Shown here piece after piece: positions 1-5,734 of a DNA stretch of 8,903 bases (position 1 is its first letter; every line of letters starts with the position of its first letter). A program made the translations under genes and the position numbers. The notes beneath the pieces are model-generated. The model ran no database searches, was not told where the DNA came from, and worked only from the letters and a program-made list of their open reading frames with translations. Location of the stretch: the NCBI GenBank assembly GCA_015222855.1, contig JADFWA010000017.1, forward strand, positions 1-8,903, in the 5' to 3' direction. This DNA comes from Pseudomonadota bacterium. Its GTDB lineage: Bacteria > Desulfobacterota > Syntrophia > Syntrophales > JADFWA01.

Positions 1-2
1 TA

Positions 3-177
3 TTGGTTGTGTTGGTTGAACGTAACTACCCAGGTTCAAAGTTCCACGGTTCACGGTTAGAGAACTGCCAACCGTAAACTTTGAACTTGATAACCTAAGC
101 CGGATAAACCGAAAGAGGTTTTTTGTTGGGTTTCGTGCCTCAACCCAACCTACAACTAATTAAACCAACACAACCAA
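3..177. repeat. Nested inverted repeats filling the region after lpxD
   Basis: A perfect 15-bp inverted repeat (TTGGTTGTGTTGGTT at 3-17, its complement at 163-177) encloses two further structures. One is the inverted pair GTTCAAAGTT (34-43) and AACTTTGAAC (77-86), with inner ACGGTT and AACCGT arms. The other is the GTAG hairpin at 125-153. The sequence is rich in GTTCNNN and TTGGTTT heptads. No gene is visible in 1-191. Confidence 0.7.
125..153 (-). repeat. REP-like GTAG hairpin downstream of lpxD
   Basis: On the minus strand, GTAG (150-153) is followed by arm GTTGGGTT, a 9-nt loop GAGGCACGA and arm AACCCAAC: a perfect 8-bp stem. The GTAG head is shared with the other elements, but the loop is longer and unrelated, so this is a different REP family. 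On the transcribed strand an A-run follows rather than a U-run, so it does not look like a terminator for lpxD. Confidence 0.75.
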
Positions 178-191
178 CTAAACCAATGAAA

Positions 192-1217
192 CTATTTTTC
201 TTTCTCCAGTTCTTCCACCCTCTTCAGTAGGGAGTTCATGGTTTTTCGCATTTCAGGCAATTTGGGAAGAAGCGCCTGCATTCGCAGCCAACTGCGGTGC
301 GGCATGTGAGGAGAACCGGATACCACCTGGTTCGGCGGGATATCTTCTGGAACACCTGACTGGGCGCCGACCATGACATTGTCACCAATATCGAGATGAC
401 CGATCACTCCTACCTGCCCACCAAGAATTACACTTTTGCCCAGAGTGGTGCTGCCGGAGATTCCAACCTGGGACACAATGACGGAATTTTCGCCGATTAC
501 GACGTTATGGGCGATCTGGACCAGATTGTCGATCTTAACCCCCTTTTTTATCCAGGTCTTGCCAAGGGTTCCACGGTCTATGGTGGTATTGGCCCCAATC
601 TCGACATCGTCATCTATCCGGACGATTCCTACCTGGGGTACCTTCAAATTTTCCGCCCCCGGATTGACAAAACCGAATCCGTCACTCCCGACGACCACTC
701 CCGCGTGGAGGGTCACCCTTTTTCCTACCAGGCAACTCCTGTAAACAGAGACATTTGGATAAAGAATTGAATCTTTACCTATTGCCGCGTCATTGCCGAT
801 AAAGACGTTGGGATACAGGATCACCCCGCTTCCGATTTTGGCTCCACGGCCGATGTAGGCGCCGGGATAGATGGTTACATCTTCCGCTATTTCGGCTCCG
901 TCCGCTATGAAGGCATCTTCACTGATCTTCACGGGCTCCCGCTCTTCAGGATAAAAGACGCCAAGTATTTTTGCCAGGGCGACGTAAGGGTCCTTGACAA
1001 TCACGAGATTTTTGTCTGGATCTTCTGTTCCGGTAGAAACCAGGATAGCGGAGGCGCCGGTTGTCTCAAGTTTCCCGCGGTATTTGGGGTTCGCGATGAA
1101 GGTAAGATCGCCCTCTTTTGCCTCATCTATTCCCTTGATGTCATTAATGGCGATATCGCCATTTCCAACAACTGTGCCGTTTAAGAGCTCCGCAATTTCA
1201 CTTAATTTCTTTTCCAT
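192..1217 (-). CDS. lpxD: UDP-3-O-acylglucosamine N-acyltransferase LpxD
   Basis: LpxD adds the N-linked 3-hydroxyacyl chain from acyl-ACP to UDP-3-O-acylglucosamine, the third step of lipid A synthesis, in the cytoplasm. The protein is 341 aa, the usual family length. Residues 1-95 form the uridine-binding N-terminal domain, with the family-like opening [17 protein letters not shown]. About 100-295 is a left-handed beta-helix of hexapeptide repeats (for example [16 protein letters not shown]). About 305-341 is the C-terminal helical tail. The catalytic-base motif QIAHNV is at 234-239, so His237 corresponds to E. coli His239. [13 protein letters not shown] (171-183) and TTIDRG (211-216) are also conserved. 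The ATG at 1217 fits the family N terminus, but no clear Shine-Dalgarno lies before it. The gene follows skp after a 180-bp gap filled with hairpin repeats and is the last gene of the row. Identification is near certain. Confidence 0.97.
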   Translation of the reverse strand: MEKKLSEIAELLNGTVVGNGDIAINDIKGIDEAKEGDLTFIANPKYRGKLETTGASAILVSTGTEDPDKNLVIVKDPYVALAKILGVFYPEEREPVKISEDAFIADGAEIAEDVTIYPGAYIGRGAKIGSGVILYPNVFIGNDAAIGKDSILYPNVSVYRSCLVGKRVTLHAGVVVGSDGFGFVNPGAENLKVPQVGIVRIDDDVEIGANTTIDRGTLGKTWIKKGVKIDNLVQIAHNVVIGENSVIVSQVGISGSTTLGKSVILGGQVGVIGHLDIGDNVMVGAQSGVPEDIPPNQVVSGSPHMPHRSWLRMQALLPKLPEMRKTMNSLLKRVEELEKEK

Positions 1218-1244
1218 TTTTTATTAGTCTTTGTACATGGAAAC

Positions 1245-1269
1245 GGGCGGGGATAAACCCCGCCCCTAC
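1245..1269 (-). repeat. Single REP-like half-element with a third stem sequence
   Basis: On the minus strand: GTAG (1266-1269), arm GGGCGGGG, loop TTTAT, arm CCCCGCCC. It has the same 4+8+5+8 layout and TTTAY loop as the halves of the three 56-bp elements, but a different, perfectly paired stem. It lies 33 bp from the element at 1303, in the skp-lpxD gap. Confidence 0.82.
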
Positions 1270-1302
1270 TTTTTGGCTGACAATAAATAGGATTCTGAAA
1301 TT

Positions 1303-1358
1303 GTAGGGTCGGGTTTTACACCCGACCGTTTTCGGTGGCATGTAAAATGCCACCCTAC
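1303..1358. repeat. 56-bp bipartite REP-like element (BIME), copy 1
   Basis: Two 25-nt half-elements face each other across a 6-nt linker (GTTTTC, 1328-1333). On the plus strand, 1303-1327 is GTAG, arm GGTCGGGT, loop TTTAC, arm ACCCGACC. On the minus strand, 1334-1358 is GTAG, arm GGTGGCAT, loop TTTAC, arm ATGCCACC. Both stems are perfect over 8 bp. GTAG at each outer end followed by a hairpin is the signature of REP sequences mobilised by RAYT transposases. It lies between skp and lpxD. Flanking ATTCTG (1292-1297) and CAGAAT (1358-1363) extend the symmetry. Confidence 0.92.
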
Positions 1359-1397
1359 AGAATTTTTTTCTTTCTTTGTGCCTCTATGTCTTAAAAA

Positions 1398-1934
1398 TTA
1401 CTTCTTAGCCTTATAACTCTTGTTAAATTCCTTTATTACCTTATCCGTTATATCGCTTCCCTTGGAGTGAAAGGCGACACCCTGTGTATTTACATCCAGT
1501 ATAAGGGTGTATTTTTCCTTCTTACCGATGGTGTTCACGACCTTGAGTATTTCAGGAATAAGTTTCCTGGAAAGCTCCCGGTCTTTCAACTGTAGCGCTT
1601 CATTGGAATCCTTGACCAGCCTCTGGTAATCCCTGAATTTCTTCTGGTAGGCTATCTCCTTTTCTTTTATGGCATCCGGAGTCAATATCGAACGCTGCTT
1701 TTCCAGCGTTTCCTTGAGTTTTCTCAACTTGGCTTCTTCCCTCTGTATTGCGGCCTTGTCCTTTTCAAATGCTTTTTTAAATTCTAATGCAGCTTTCTTT
1801 CCGGTTTCTGACAGGAGCATTACCTTTCTCACATCAACAAAACCGATCTTGTCGGCGGCAATGGCATAAGAGCTTGATAAGACAAGCAACAATCCGACAA
1901 ACAGAGCAAAAAACAAAAGACCATATTTTTTCAT
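1398..1934 (-). CDS. skp: Periplasmic chaperone Skp/OmpH family
   Basis: This is a Skp/OmpH-type chaperone, which holds unfolded outer-membrane proteins in the periplasm and passes them to the BAM machinery. The 178-aa product starts with a Sec signal peptide: MKK, then a hydrophobic stretch to about residue 20, with likely cleavage after AIA at residue 26. The mature part begins DKIGFVDVRKVM, the typical first beta strand. Residues about 45-125 are a charged, K/E-rich coiled coil, the tentacle arms of the Skp trimer. A return strand (YTLILDVNTQGVAF, 142-155) and a closing helix follow. Length is close to the family norm (E. coli Skp is about 160 aa). The start is fixed by a strong Shine-Dalgarno at 1943-1948. 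It sits between bamA and lpxD, the classic position. The family is poorly conserved in sequence, so the call rests on architecture plus neighbours. Confidence 0.93.
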   Translation of the reverse strand: MKKYGLLFFALFVGLLLVLSSSYAIAADKIGFVDVRKVMLLSETGKKAALEFKKAFEKDKAAIQREEAKLRKLKETLEKQRSILTPDAIKEKEIAYQKKFRDYQRLVKDSNEALQLKDRELSRKLIPEILKVVNTIGKKEKYTLILDVNTQGVAFHSKGSDITDKVIKEFNKSYKAKK

Positions 1935-1942
1935 AGAACTTT

Positions 1943-1948
1943 CCTCCT
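1943..1948 (-). promoter_or_regulatory. Strong ribosome binding site of skp
   Basis: On the minus strand AGGAGG lies 8 nt before the ATG of skp. It is the best Shine-Dalgarno match in the window; lpxD and lolD have none that is clear. This suggests that Skp is translated at a high rate relative to its neighbours, which would suit an abundant holdase; that is inference. Confidence 0.85.
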
Positions 1949-1961
1949 AAATTTAAATTGT

Positions 1962-2017
1962 AGGCAAAAGGCTAAGGGCTAAAGGCAAAAGGCATAGGGC
2001 TAAGGGTAAAAGACAAA
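1962..2017 (+). repeat. Heptanucleotide tandem array, consensus AGGCWAA, eight units
   Basis: Eight consecutive 7-bp units can be read: AGGCAAA, AGGCTAA, GGGCTAA, AGGCAAA, AGGCATA, GGGCTAA, GGGTAAA, AGACAAA. The period is strict while single bases drift, as in short tandemly repeated elements of cyanobacteria. It occupies most of the gap between the skp ribosome binding site and the 56-bp element at 2024. Confidence 0.85.
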
Positions 2018-2023
2018 AGAATT

Positions 2024-2079
2024 GTAGGGCCGGGTTTTATACCCGACCGCAAGTGGTGGCATATAAAATGCCACCCTAC
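2024..2079. repeat. 56-bp bipartite REP-like element (BIME), copy 2
   Basis: This has the same 25+6+25 layout as the element at 1303-1358. The plus half 2024-2048 has arms GGCCGGGT and ACCCGACC with loop TTTAT; its one mismatch (C with A) becomes a G-U wobble pair on the transcribed minus strand. The minus half 2055-2079 has arms GGTGGCAT and ATGCCACC with loop TTTAT. The linker is GCAAGT. It sits in the bamA-skp gap between two inverted blocks of heptanucleotide repeats. Confidence 0.92.
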
Positions 2080-2109
2080 TTTTTAATTTTCTATTTTGAT
2101 ATTTGTATT

Positions 2110-2148
2110 CCTTTTGCCCTTTAGCCTTTTGCCCTTTGCCCTTAGCCT
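2110..2148 (-). repeat. Heptanucleotide array AGGCWAA, inverted partner block
   Basis: On the minus strand the units are AGGCTAA, GGGCAAA, GGGCAAA, AGGCTAA, then one inserted base and GGGCAAA. This is the same family as 1962-2017 in the opposite orientation; for example GGCTAAGGGC at 1970-1979 is complementary to 2138-2147. The block begins 5 bp after the bamA stop codon. Confidence 0.8.
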
Positions 2149-2153
2149 ATACC

Positions 2154-4796
2154 TCACATAAACATCCCGATGGTAAATTCCCACCTGCTTGCGGCCTCGC
2201 CGGCCTTCCGGTCAAGGACATGCCCCCATTCCAGCCTTAACGGACCTATGGGAGAATACCAGCGGATACCCGCTCCCGCGGTCTCCCTCATATCACCCAG
2301 ATGGTAGCCGTGTTCCCATGTATTTCCCGTGTCGAAGAATATTACCCCTTTCATCCCGGCATTCTTGACCAGTGGGAATATATATTCCACATTGAAGCAG
2401 ACCATCGTTTCCCCGCCGATGACATCACCGGTTGCGGGATCCTTGGGGCCCACGTCTCTGAGGCCTCTCAGGGAGTTGATTCCTCCCAGGTAGAAACGCT
2501 CGTATATCGGTATCTTTTTGTCCTCGTTCCTGTGCATGAAACCCGCCTGCCCTCGGATGCCGAATACGGTATCCAGCGGGAGCGGGAAGAACCAGGTGGA
2601 ACTTCCAGTATATTTTGTGAAATCGGTATCTCCCATAAGCAATCCGCCGCTGTATTTTACCGAGAACCTGTTTTTGGAACCCTTTGAGGGGAACATGTAA
2701 TCATTCGTGGTATCCCCTGCAAGTGTCGCCGTGAGGCTGCTTTCGGTCATCTCCCCTTCCTGTTCCTTGATCCAGTATGATGCAGTCGTTTTTACATTTC
2801 TTATGTCATTTGTTGAAAGTCTGTATCCGAGGTAACCGGTTACGTGTTCCCATAACGGGTAGCCGAGTGTTTCCCCGAAACCCTGTGTGCTTACATTATA
2901 ACTGTCATATTCCCTTTCGGTATCCCATAGTTCGGATTTACTCCACAGCGGCATGTCAAAGAGCCATGGTTCGATAAAAGAGAGTTCATAATGGGCTGTG
3001 TTTGATCCCAATGAAGCGGTAAGACCCAGGGTCTGTCCCCTTCCGAAGAGATTTTGTTCGGATATCTGAGCCATAAAGACCGCCTGCTCCGCGGCGCTGT
3101 ATCCGGCGCCGATACTGAACATACCGGTGGGTTTTTCCTTGACATGGATATTGATATCCGTCAGGATTTCATCAGTTCCTTTTACTGTCTGGAAGTCAAC
3201 CTCCTCAAAATATCGAAGCCTGTTCAGCTTCATATAGCTTGTCTTCAATTTAGAGCTGCTGTATAGATCTCCCTCCACAAATGCAAGCTGTCTCCTGATG
3301 ACCTTGTCTCGCGTCCTTGTGTTTCCAGTTATGGATATCCTGTTAAAGTGTACATGGTTCCCCTTTTTAATATTGTAAATCACATCCACCTTCTGTTCTT
3401 CTTCACGAGGTATGGTGCGCGGGGTTACATCGGAATAGGCATAGCCTTCATTGCTGCACATCATGGTGAGGTAATCGATATCCTTCATTACCGATTCCCT
3501 GTCATAGCAATCCTTTTTGTTGATTCTCAGTTTTTCCAGAAGCTCGGAGCGGGGGGCGGAGAGTGTATCACCTGTAATTTCCACGGCTCCCACCCTGAAC
3601 TGTTTTCCCTCTGACACCGGTATTTTTATGTAGACCCATTCCTTGTCATGGGTGATCTCCGGCTCGCCGATCTTTGCATTGATGTACCCATTATTGAGAT
3701 AGAAGACATTCAGCTTGTTTACATCCTGTTTTAATTCATCCTCCTTCAACACGCCGGAGTCGGTAAGGAAATGAAAGATGCCCCATTCGGAAGCCTCCAT
3801 CATATCTTTCAGTTCCTTATCGCTGTACGCCTTATTGCCCTCGAAGGCAATACTCTTTATGTACAGTCTCTCATTTTCCGATATATTAAAAGTTACAAGG
3901 GCATCCTTATCCCCTTCTTTTTCTATTGTGAAACTTACCTCTGAGTTGAAATATCCCTTGTTGTCGTAAAGGGCTTTTATCTTTTCCGCGTCTGCCTTTA
4001 TCTTGTTCGGATTGAGTATCTGACGGGGTCTCACCGTCAATACCCCTTCTATCTCCTCAGTTTCTATTACGTCATTCCCCTTGATTTCGATATCGGTTAT
4101 CAGGGGTTTTTCCTCCAGGGCGAAGGTGATGATCTTCCCCTCCGGGCTGTCCGTGACATCCGCGGCTACATCGCTGAAATAGCCCATCTTGTAAATGGCC
4201 TTGATATCGGAGGAGAGCGACTTTTTAGAAAAAAGCTTTCCTTTGGCGCTTTCCATGACATGGCATATGGCGCTGTCTTCAATCCTTGTGTTGCCTGTGA
4301 AGACCAGTTTCGCTATTCTAAGTTCGCGCGATGTTTCCCAAAATATTTTTTCTGTCAACCGGGCAGAGATATTACCTATGCTTTCAACGCCGGTGCCCTG
4401 AACGAAGAAACTCTGTGAGACCTTTTTTTCTTTAACATTTACTACCCTGACATCAACGCTTATGAATTCTCCCATCCGGGTAAGGCTTCCAATTATCACA
4501 AAGTCGGCGCCTATCTTTCTTCCCACGCTGCCGGCCAATTTTCCGTCTATTCGCTTCTTCCAGATTCTTTTTAAGAAGACTTCCTTTTTGATTATTTGAA
4601 CGTGCCCTGTTTTTTGCAGTTCAGCGGAGATACCGCTGCATATCTGTTCCTGCAGATAGCTTCTGTCTTTTTTGCTGTGAATATCAAATGGAAAGATGGC
4701 GATCTTTTTCAGATCCGCCGCGAGGGCGTTTTGGGAAATCAAAATCAACAGCGATATCAGGACGAGAACGGCTTTAAAGACAGTCTTCTTATTCAT
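2154..4796 (-). CDS. bamA: Outer-membrane assembly factor BamA with extra N-terminal TolB-N/CsgG-like domain
   Basis: BamA is the Omp85-family core of the BAM complex and inserts beta-barrel proteins into the outer membrane. The 880-aa product is about 70 residues longer than E. coli BamA (810). A signal peptide covers 1-27 (cleavage near NALA). Residues 29-155 are an additional alpha/beta domain with IAIFPFDIH near its start and IGADFVIIGSLTRMGEFISV at 95-114, the pattern of TolB-N/CsgG/LpoB-like domains. Five POTRA domains follow at roughly 160-230, 231-308, 309-396, 397-479 and 480-553. The 16-strand barrel spans about 556-880, including the surface-antigen signature around GGINSLRGL (771-779) and GPLRLEWG (851-858). 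Arg777 of the Omp85 RGF/RGY motif is present, but the aromatic is replaced by Leu. The chain ends in GMFM, so the last residue is not aromatic. The ATG at 4796 has a GGGGG stretch 9 nt upstream. It lies between lolD and skp. Confidence 0.96.
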   Translation of the reverse strand: MNKKTVFKAVLVLISLLILISQNALAADLKKIAIFPFDIHSKKDRSYLQEQICSGISAELQKTGHVQIIKKEVFLKRIWKKRIDGKLAGSVGRKIGADFVIIGSLTRMGEFISVDVRVVNVKEKKVSQSFFVQGTGVESIGNISARLTEKIFWETSRELRIAKLVFTGNTRIEDSAICHVMESAKGKLFSKKSLSSDIKAIYKMGYFSDVAADVTDSPEGKIITFALEEKPLITDIEIKGNDVIETEEIEGVLTVRPRQILNPNKIKADAEKIKALYDNKGYFNSEVSFTIEKEGDKDALVTFNISENERLYIKSIAFEGNKAYSDKELKDMMEASEWGIFHFLTDSGVLKEDELKQDVNKLNVFYLNNGYINAKIGEPEITHDKEWVYIKIPVSEGKQFRVGAVEITGDTLSAPRSELLEKLRINKKDCYDRESVMKDIDYLTMMCSNEGYAYSDVTPRTIPREEEQKVDVIYNIKKGNHVHFNRISITGNTRTRDKVIRRQLAFVEGDLYSSSKLKTSYMKLNRLRYFEEVDFQTVKGTDEILTDINIHVKEKPTGMFSIGAGYSAAEQAVFMAQISEQNLFGRGQTLGLTASLGSNTAHYELSFIEPWLFDMPLWSKSELWDTEREYDSYNVSTQGFGETLGYPLWEHVTGYLGYRLSTNDIRNVKTTASYWIKEQEGEMTESSLTATLAGDTTNDYMFPSKGSKNRFSVKYSGGLLMGDTDFTKYTGSSTWFFPLPLDTVFGIRGQAGFMHRNEDKKIPIYERFYLGGINSLRGLRDVGPKDPATGDVIGGETMVCFNVEYIFPLVKNAGMKGVIFFDTGNTWEHGYHLGDMRETAGAGIRWYSPIGPLRLEWGHVLDRKAGEAASRWEFTIGMFM

Positions 4797-4834
4797 TGAT
4801 ATAAACCCCCATGGCCTGCGGCCACAGCGAAGGA

Positions 4835-4904
4835 TGAAAACGGTTTACGGTGAACTGGTAATCGATAACCATCAACTCGGAACCCCGAACTCTTAACCCT
4901 GAAC
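4835..4904 (-). repeat. Degenerate heptanucleotide array, consensus GTTCNNN, entering the lolD 3' end
   Basis: On the minus strand ten units in strict 7-bp phase read GTTCAGG, GTTAAGA, GTTCGGG, GTTCCGA, GTTGATG, GTTATCG, ATTACCA, GTTCACC, GTAAACC, GTTTTCA. The first two units contain the last lolD codons (Val-Gln-Gly) and its TAA stop. The array fills most of the lolD-bamA gap. Confidence 0.7.
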
Positions 4905-5570
4905 TTCCATATATATCTTTCCATCCCGCAGGCCCGTGACGCGGGACATCCGGTCGGCCAATTGCCTGTTGTGGGTAACCACAACGAGGGTAATATTTCT
5001 TGTTCTATTCAAATTTACCAGGATGTCTTCTACCTTCTTTCCGGTTGATCTGTCAAGGTTTCCTGTGGGTTCATCGGCAAGTATTATCTCGGGTTCCATT
5101 ATGAGCGCCCTTGCCACGGCGACCCTTTGTTGTTCCCCCCCTGAGAGTTCTCCCGGTTTATGGGTCACCCTATCACCAAGTCCCACTTCATTCAAGATAA
5201 TCTCGGCCCTTTTCCTGGCATCCTGTTTCGATATGCCGTTTATCAATGCCGGCATCATGGTATTTTCCATGCTGTTGAATTCCGGCATAAGATGATGGGA
5301 TTGGAATACAAAGCCTATCTTTTTGTTTCTGAATTCAGCCAGTTTCTTTTCATTCCAGTTGAAGACGTTGACATCATTGTATGTGAGCGTTCCGGAGGTG
5401 GGGTGATCCAGTGCCCCGAGTATATGAAGGAGAGTGCTTTTCCCCGCGCCGGAGACACCAAGAATTGCCAGGGATTCCCCTCTGTCAATTTCAAGGTCCA
5501 ATCCTTTCAATACATCAATCTTGTTGTCGTCCTTGATGAAGGTTTTTTTTAGATTACTGATCTTTATCAT
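4893..5570 (-). CDS. lolD: Lipoprotein-releasing system ATP-binding protein LolD
   Basis: LolD is the cytoplasmic ATPase of the LolCDE-type transporter that extracts outer-membrane lipoproteins from the inner membrane and hands them to LolA. From the ATG at 5570 the product is 225 aa (E. coli LolD is 233). All ABC motifs are intact: Walker A GVSGAGKST (38-46), Q-loop Gln90 in FVFQSHHLMPEF, signature LSGGEQQR (142-149), Walker B IILADEPTGNLD (162-173) with catalytic Glu167, and switch His200. The HHLMPEFNSMEN stretch after the Q-loop is typical of the LolD/MacB group. The frame stays open to an upstream TTG at 5615, which would add 15 residues. ATG 5570 is preferred because MIKISNLKKTF aligns with family N termini; neither start has a clear Shine-Dalgarno. 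It lies directly after lolC, its membrane partner. The last codons run into a heptanucleotide repeat array (4835-4904). Confidence 0.95.
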   Translation of the reverse strand: MIKISNLKKTFIKDDNKIDVLKGLDLEIDRGESLAILGVSGAGKSTLLHILGALDHPTSGTLTYNDVNVFNWNEKKLAEFRNKKIGFVFQSHHLMPEFNSMENTMMPALINGISKQDARKRAEIILNEVGLGDRVTHKPGELSGGEQQRVAVARALIMEPEIILADEPTGNLDRSTGKKVEDILVNLNRTRNITLVVVTHNRQLADRMSRVTGLRDGKIYMEVQG

Positions 5571-5658
5571 TTGCTTTTGACTAAATCTTTGAAAATATAA
5601 TTCTTCGATACTCAAAACATTTTACTGAAATAATTTCAACACAAGTTTCAATGATTCT

Positions 5659-5714
5659 GTAGGGTGGCATTTTATATGCCACCATTTGCGGTCGGGTGTA
5701 AAACCCGACCCTAC
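5659..5714. repeat. 56-bp bipartite REP-like element (BIME), copy 3, inverted
   Basis: This copy is reversed relative to the other two. The GGTGGCAT half is on the plus strand (5659-5683, loop TTTAT) and the GGTCGGGT half on the minus strand (5690-5714, loop TTTAC), with linker ATTTGC. Both 8-bp stems are perfect. The preceding ATTCT also flanks the same half of copy 1, so shared sequence extends slightly past GTAG. It lies in the lolC-lolD gap, with two AGGCWAA heptads on its lolC side. Confidence 0.92.
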
Positions 5715-5717
5715 ACC

Positions 5718-5731
5718 TTTGCCTTTAGCCT
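5718..5731 (-). repeat. Two AGGCWAA heptads beside the lolC-lolD element
   Basis: Minus-strand AGGCTAA (5725-5731) and AGGCAAA (5718-5724) lie between the lolC stop codon and the 56-bp element at 5659-5714. This repeats the heptad-plus-BIME association seen in the bamA-skp gap. Confidence 0.65.
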
Positions 5732-5734
5732 CGC

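Noticed and set aside
106..124. Short hairpin AAACC/GGTTT followed by Ts as a plus-strand terminator
   Set aside because: The stem is only 5 bp of mostly A-T pairs and no plus-strand gene precedes it.
396..770. Plus-strand reading frame opposite lpxD
   Set aside because: It is antisense to the well-conserved LpxD beta-helix, and its translation shows no recognisable family. The other plus-strand frames across the window are shadows of the same kind.
1303..1370. Hairpin plus T-run as a rho-independent terminator
   Set aside because: The T-run after the hairpin is on the plus strand, where no gene is transcribed. In the minus direction of the genes no U-run follows.
1962..2148. CRISPR array
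   Set aside because: The repeats are 7 bp and contiguous, with no 28-37 bp repeats, no unique spacers and no cas genes.
5571..5615. Upstream TTG start for lolD adding 15 residues
   Set aside because: No Shine-Dalgarno, a rare start codon, and the family alignment begins at the ATG at 5570. It is not fully excluded because the ATG also lacks a clear ribosome binding site.
5626..5638. Perfect 13-bp palindrome TGAAATAATTTCA upstream of lolD as an operator
   Set aside because: It is short and AT-rich in an AT-rich gap, with no recognised regulator motif and no clear promoter at the right distance.
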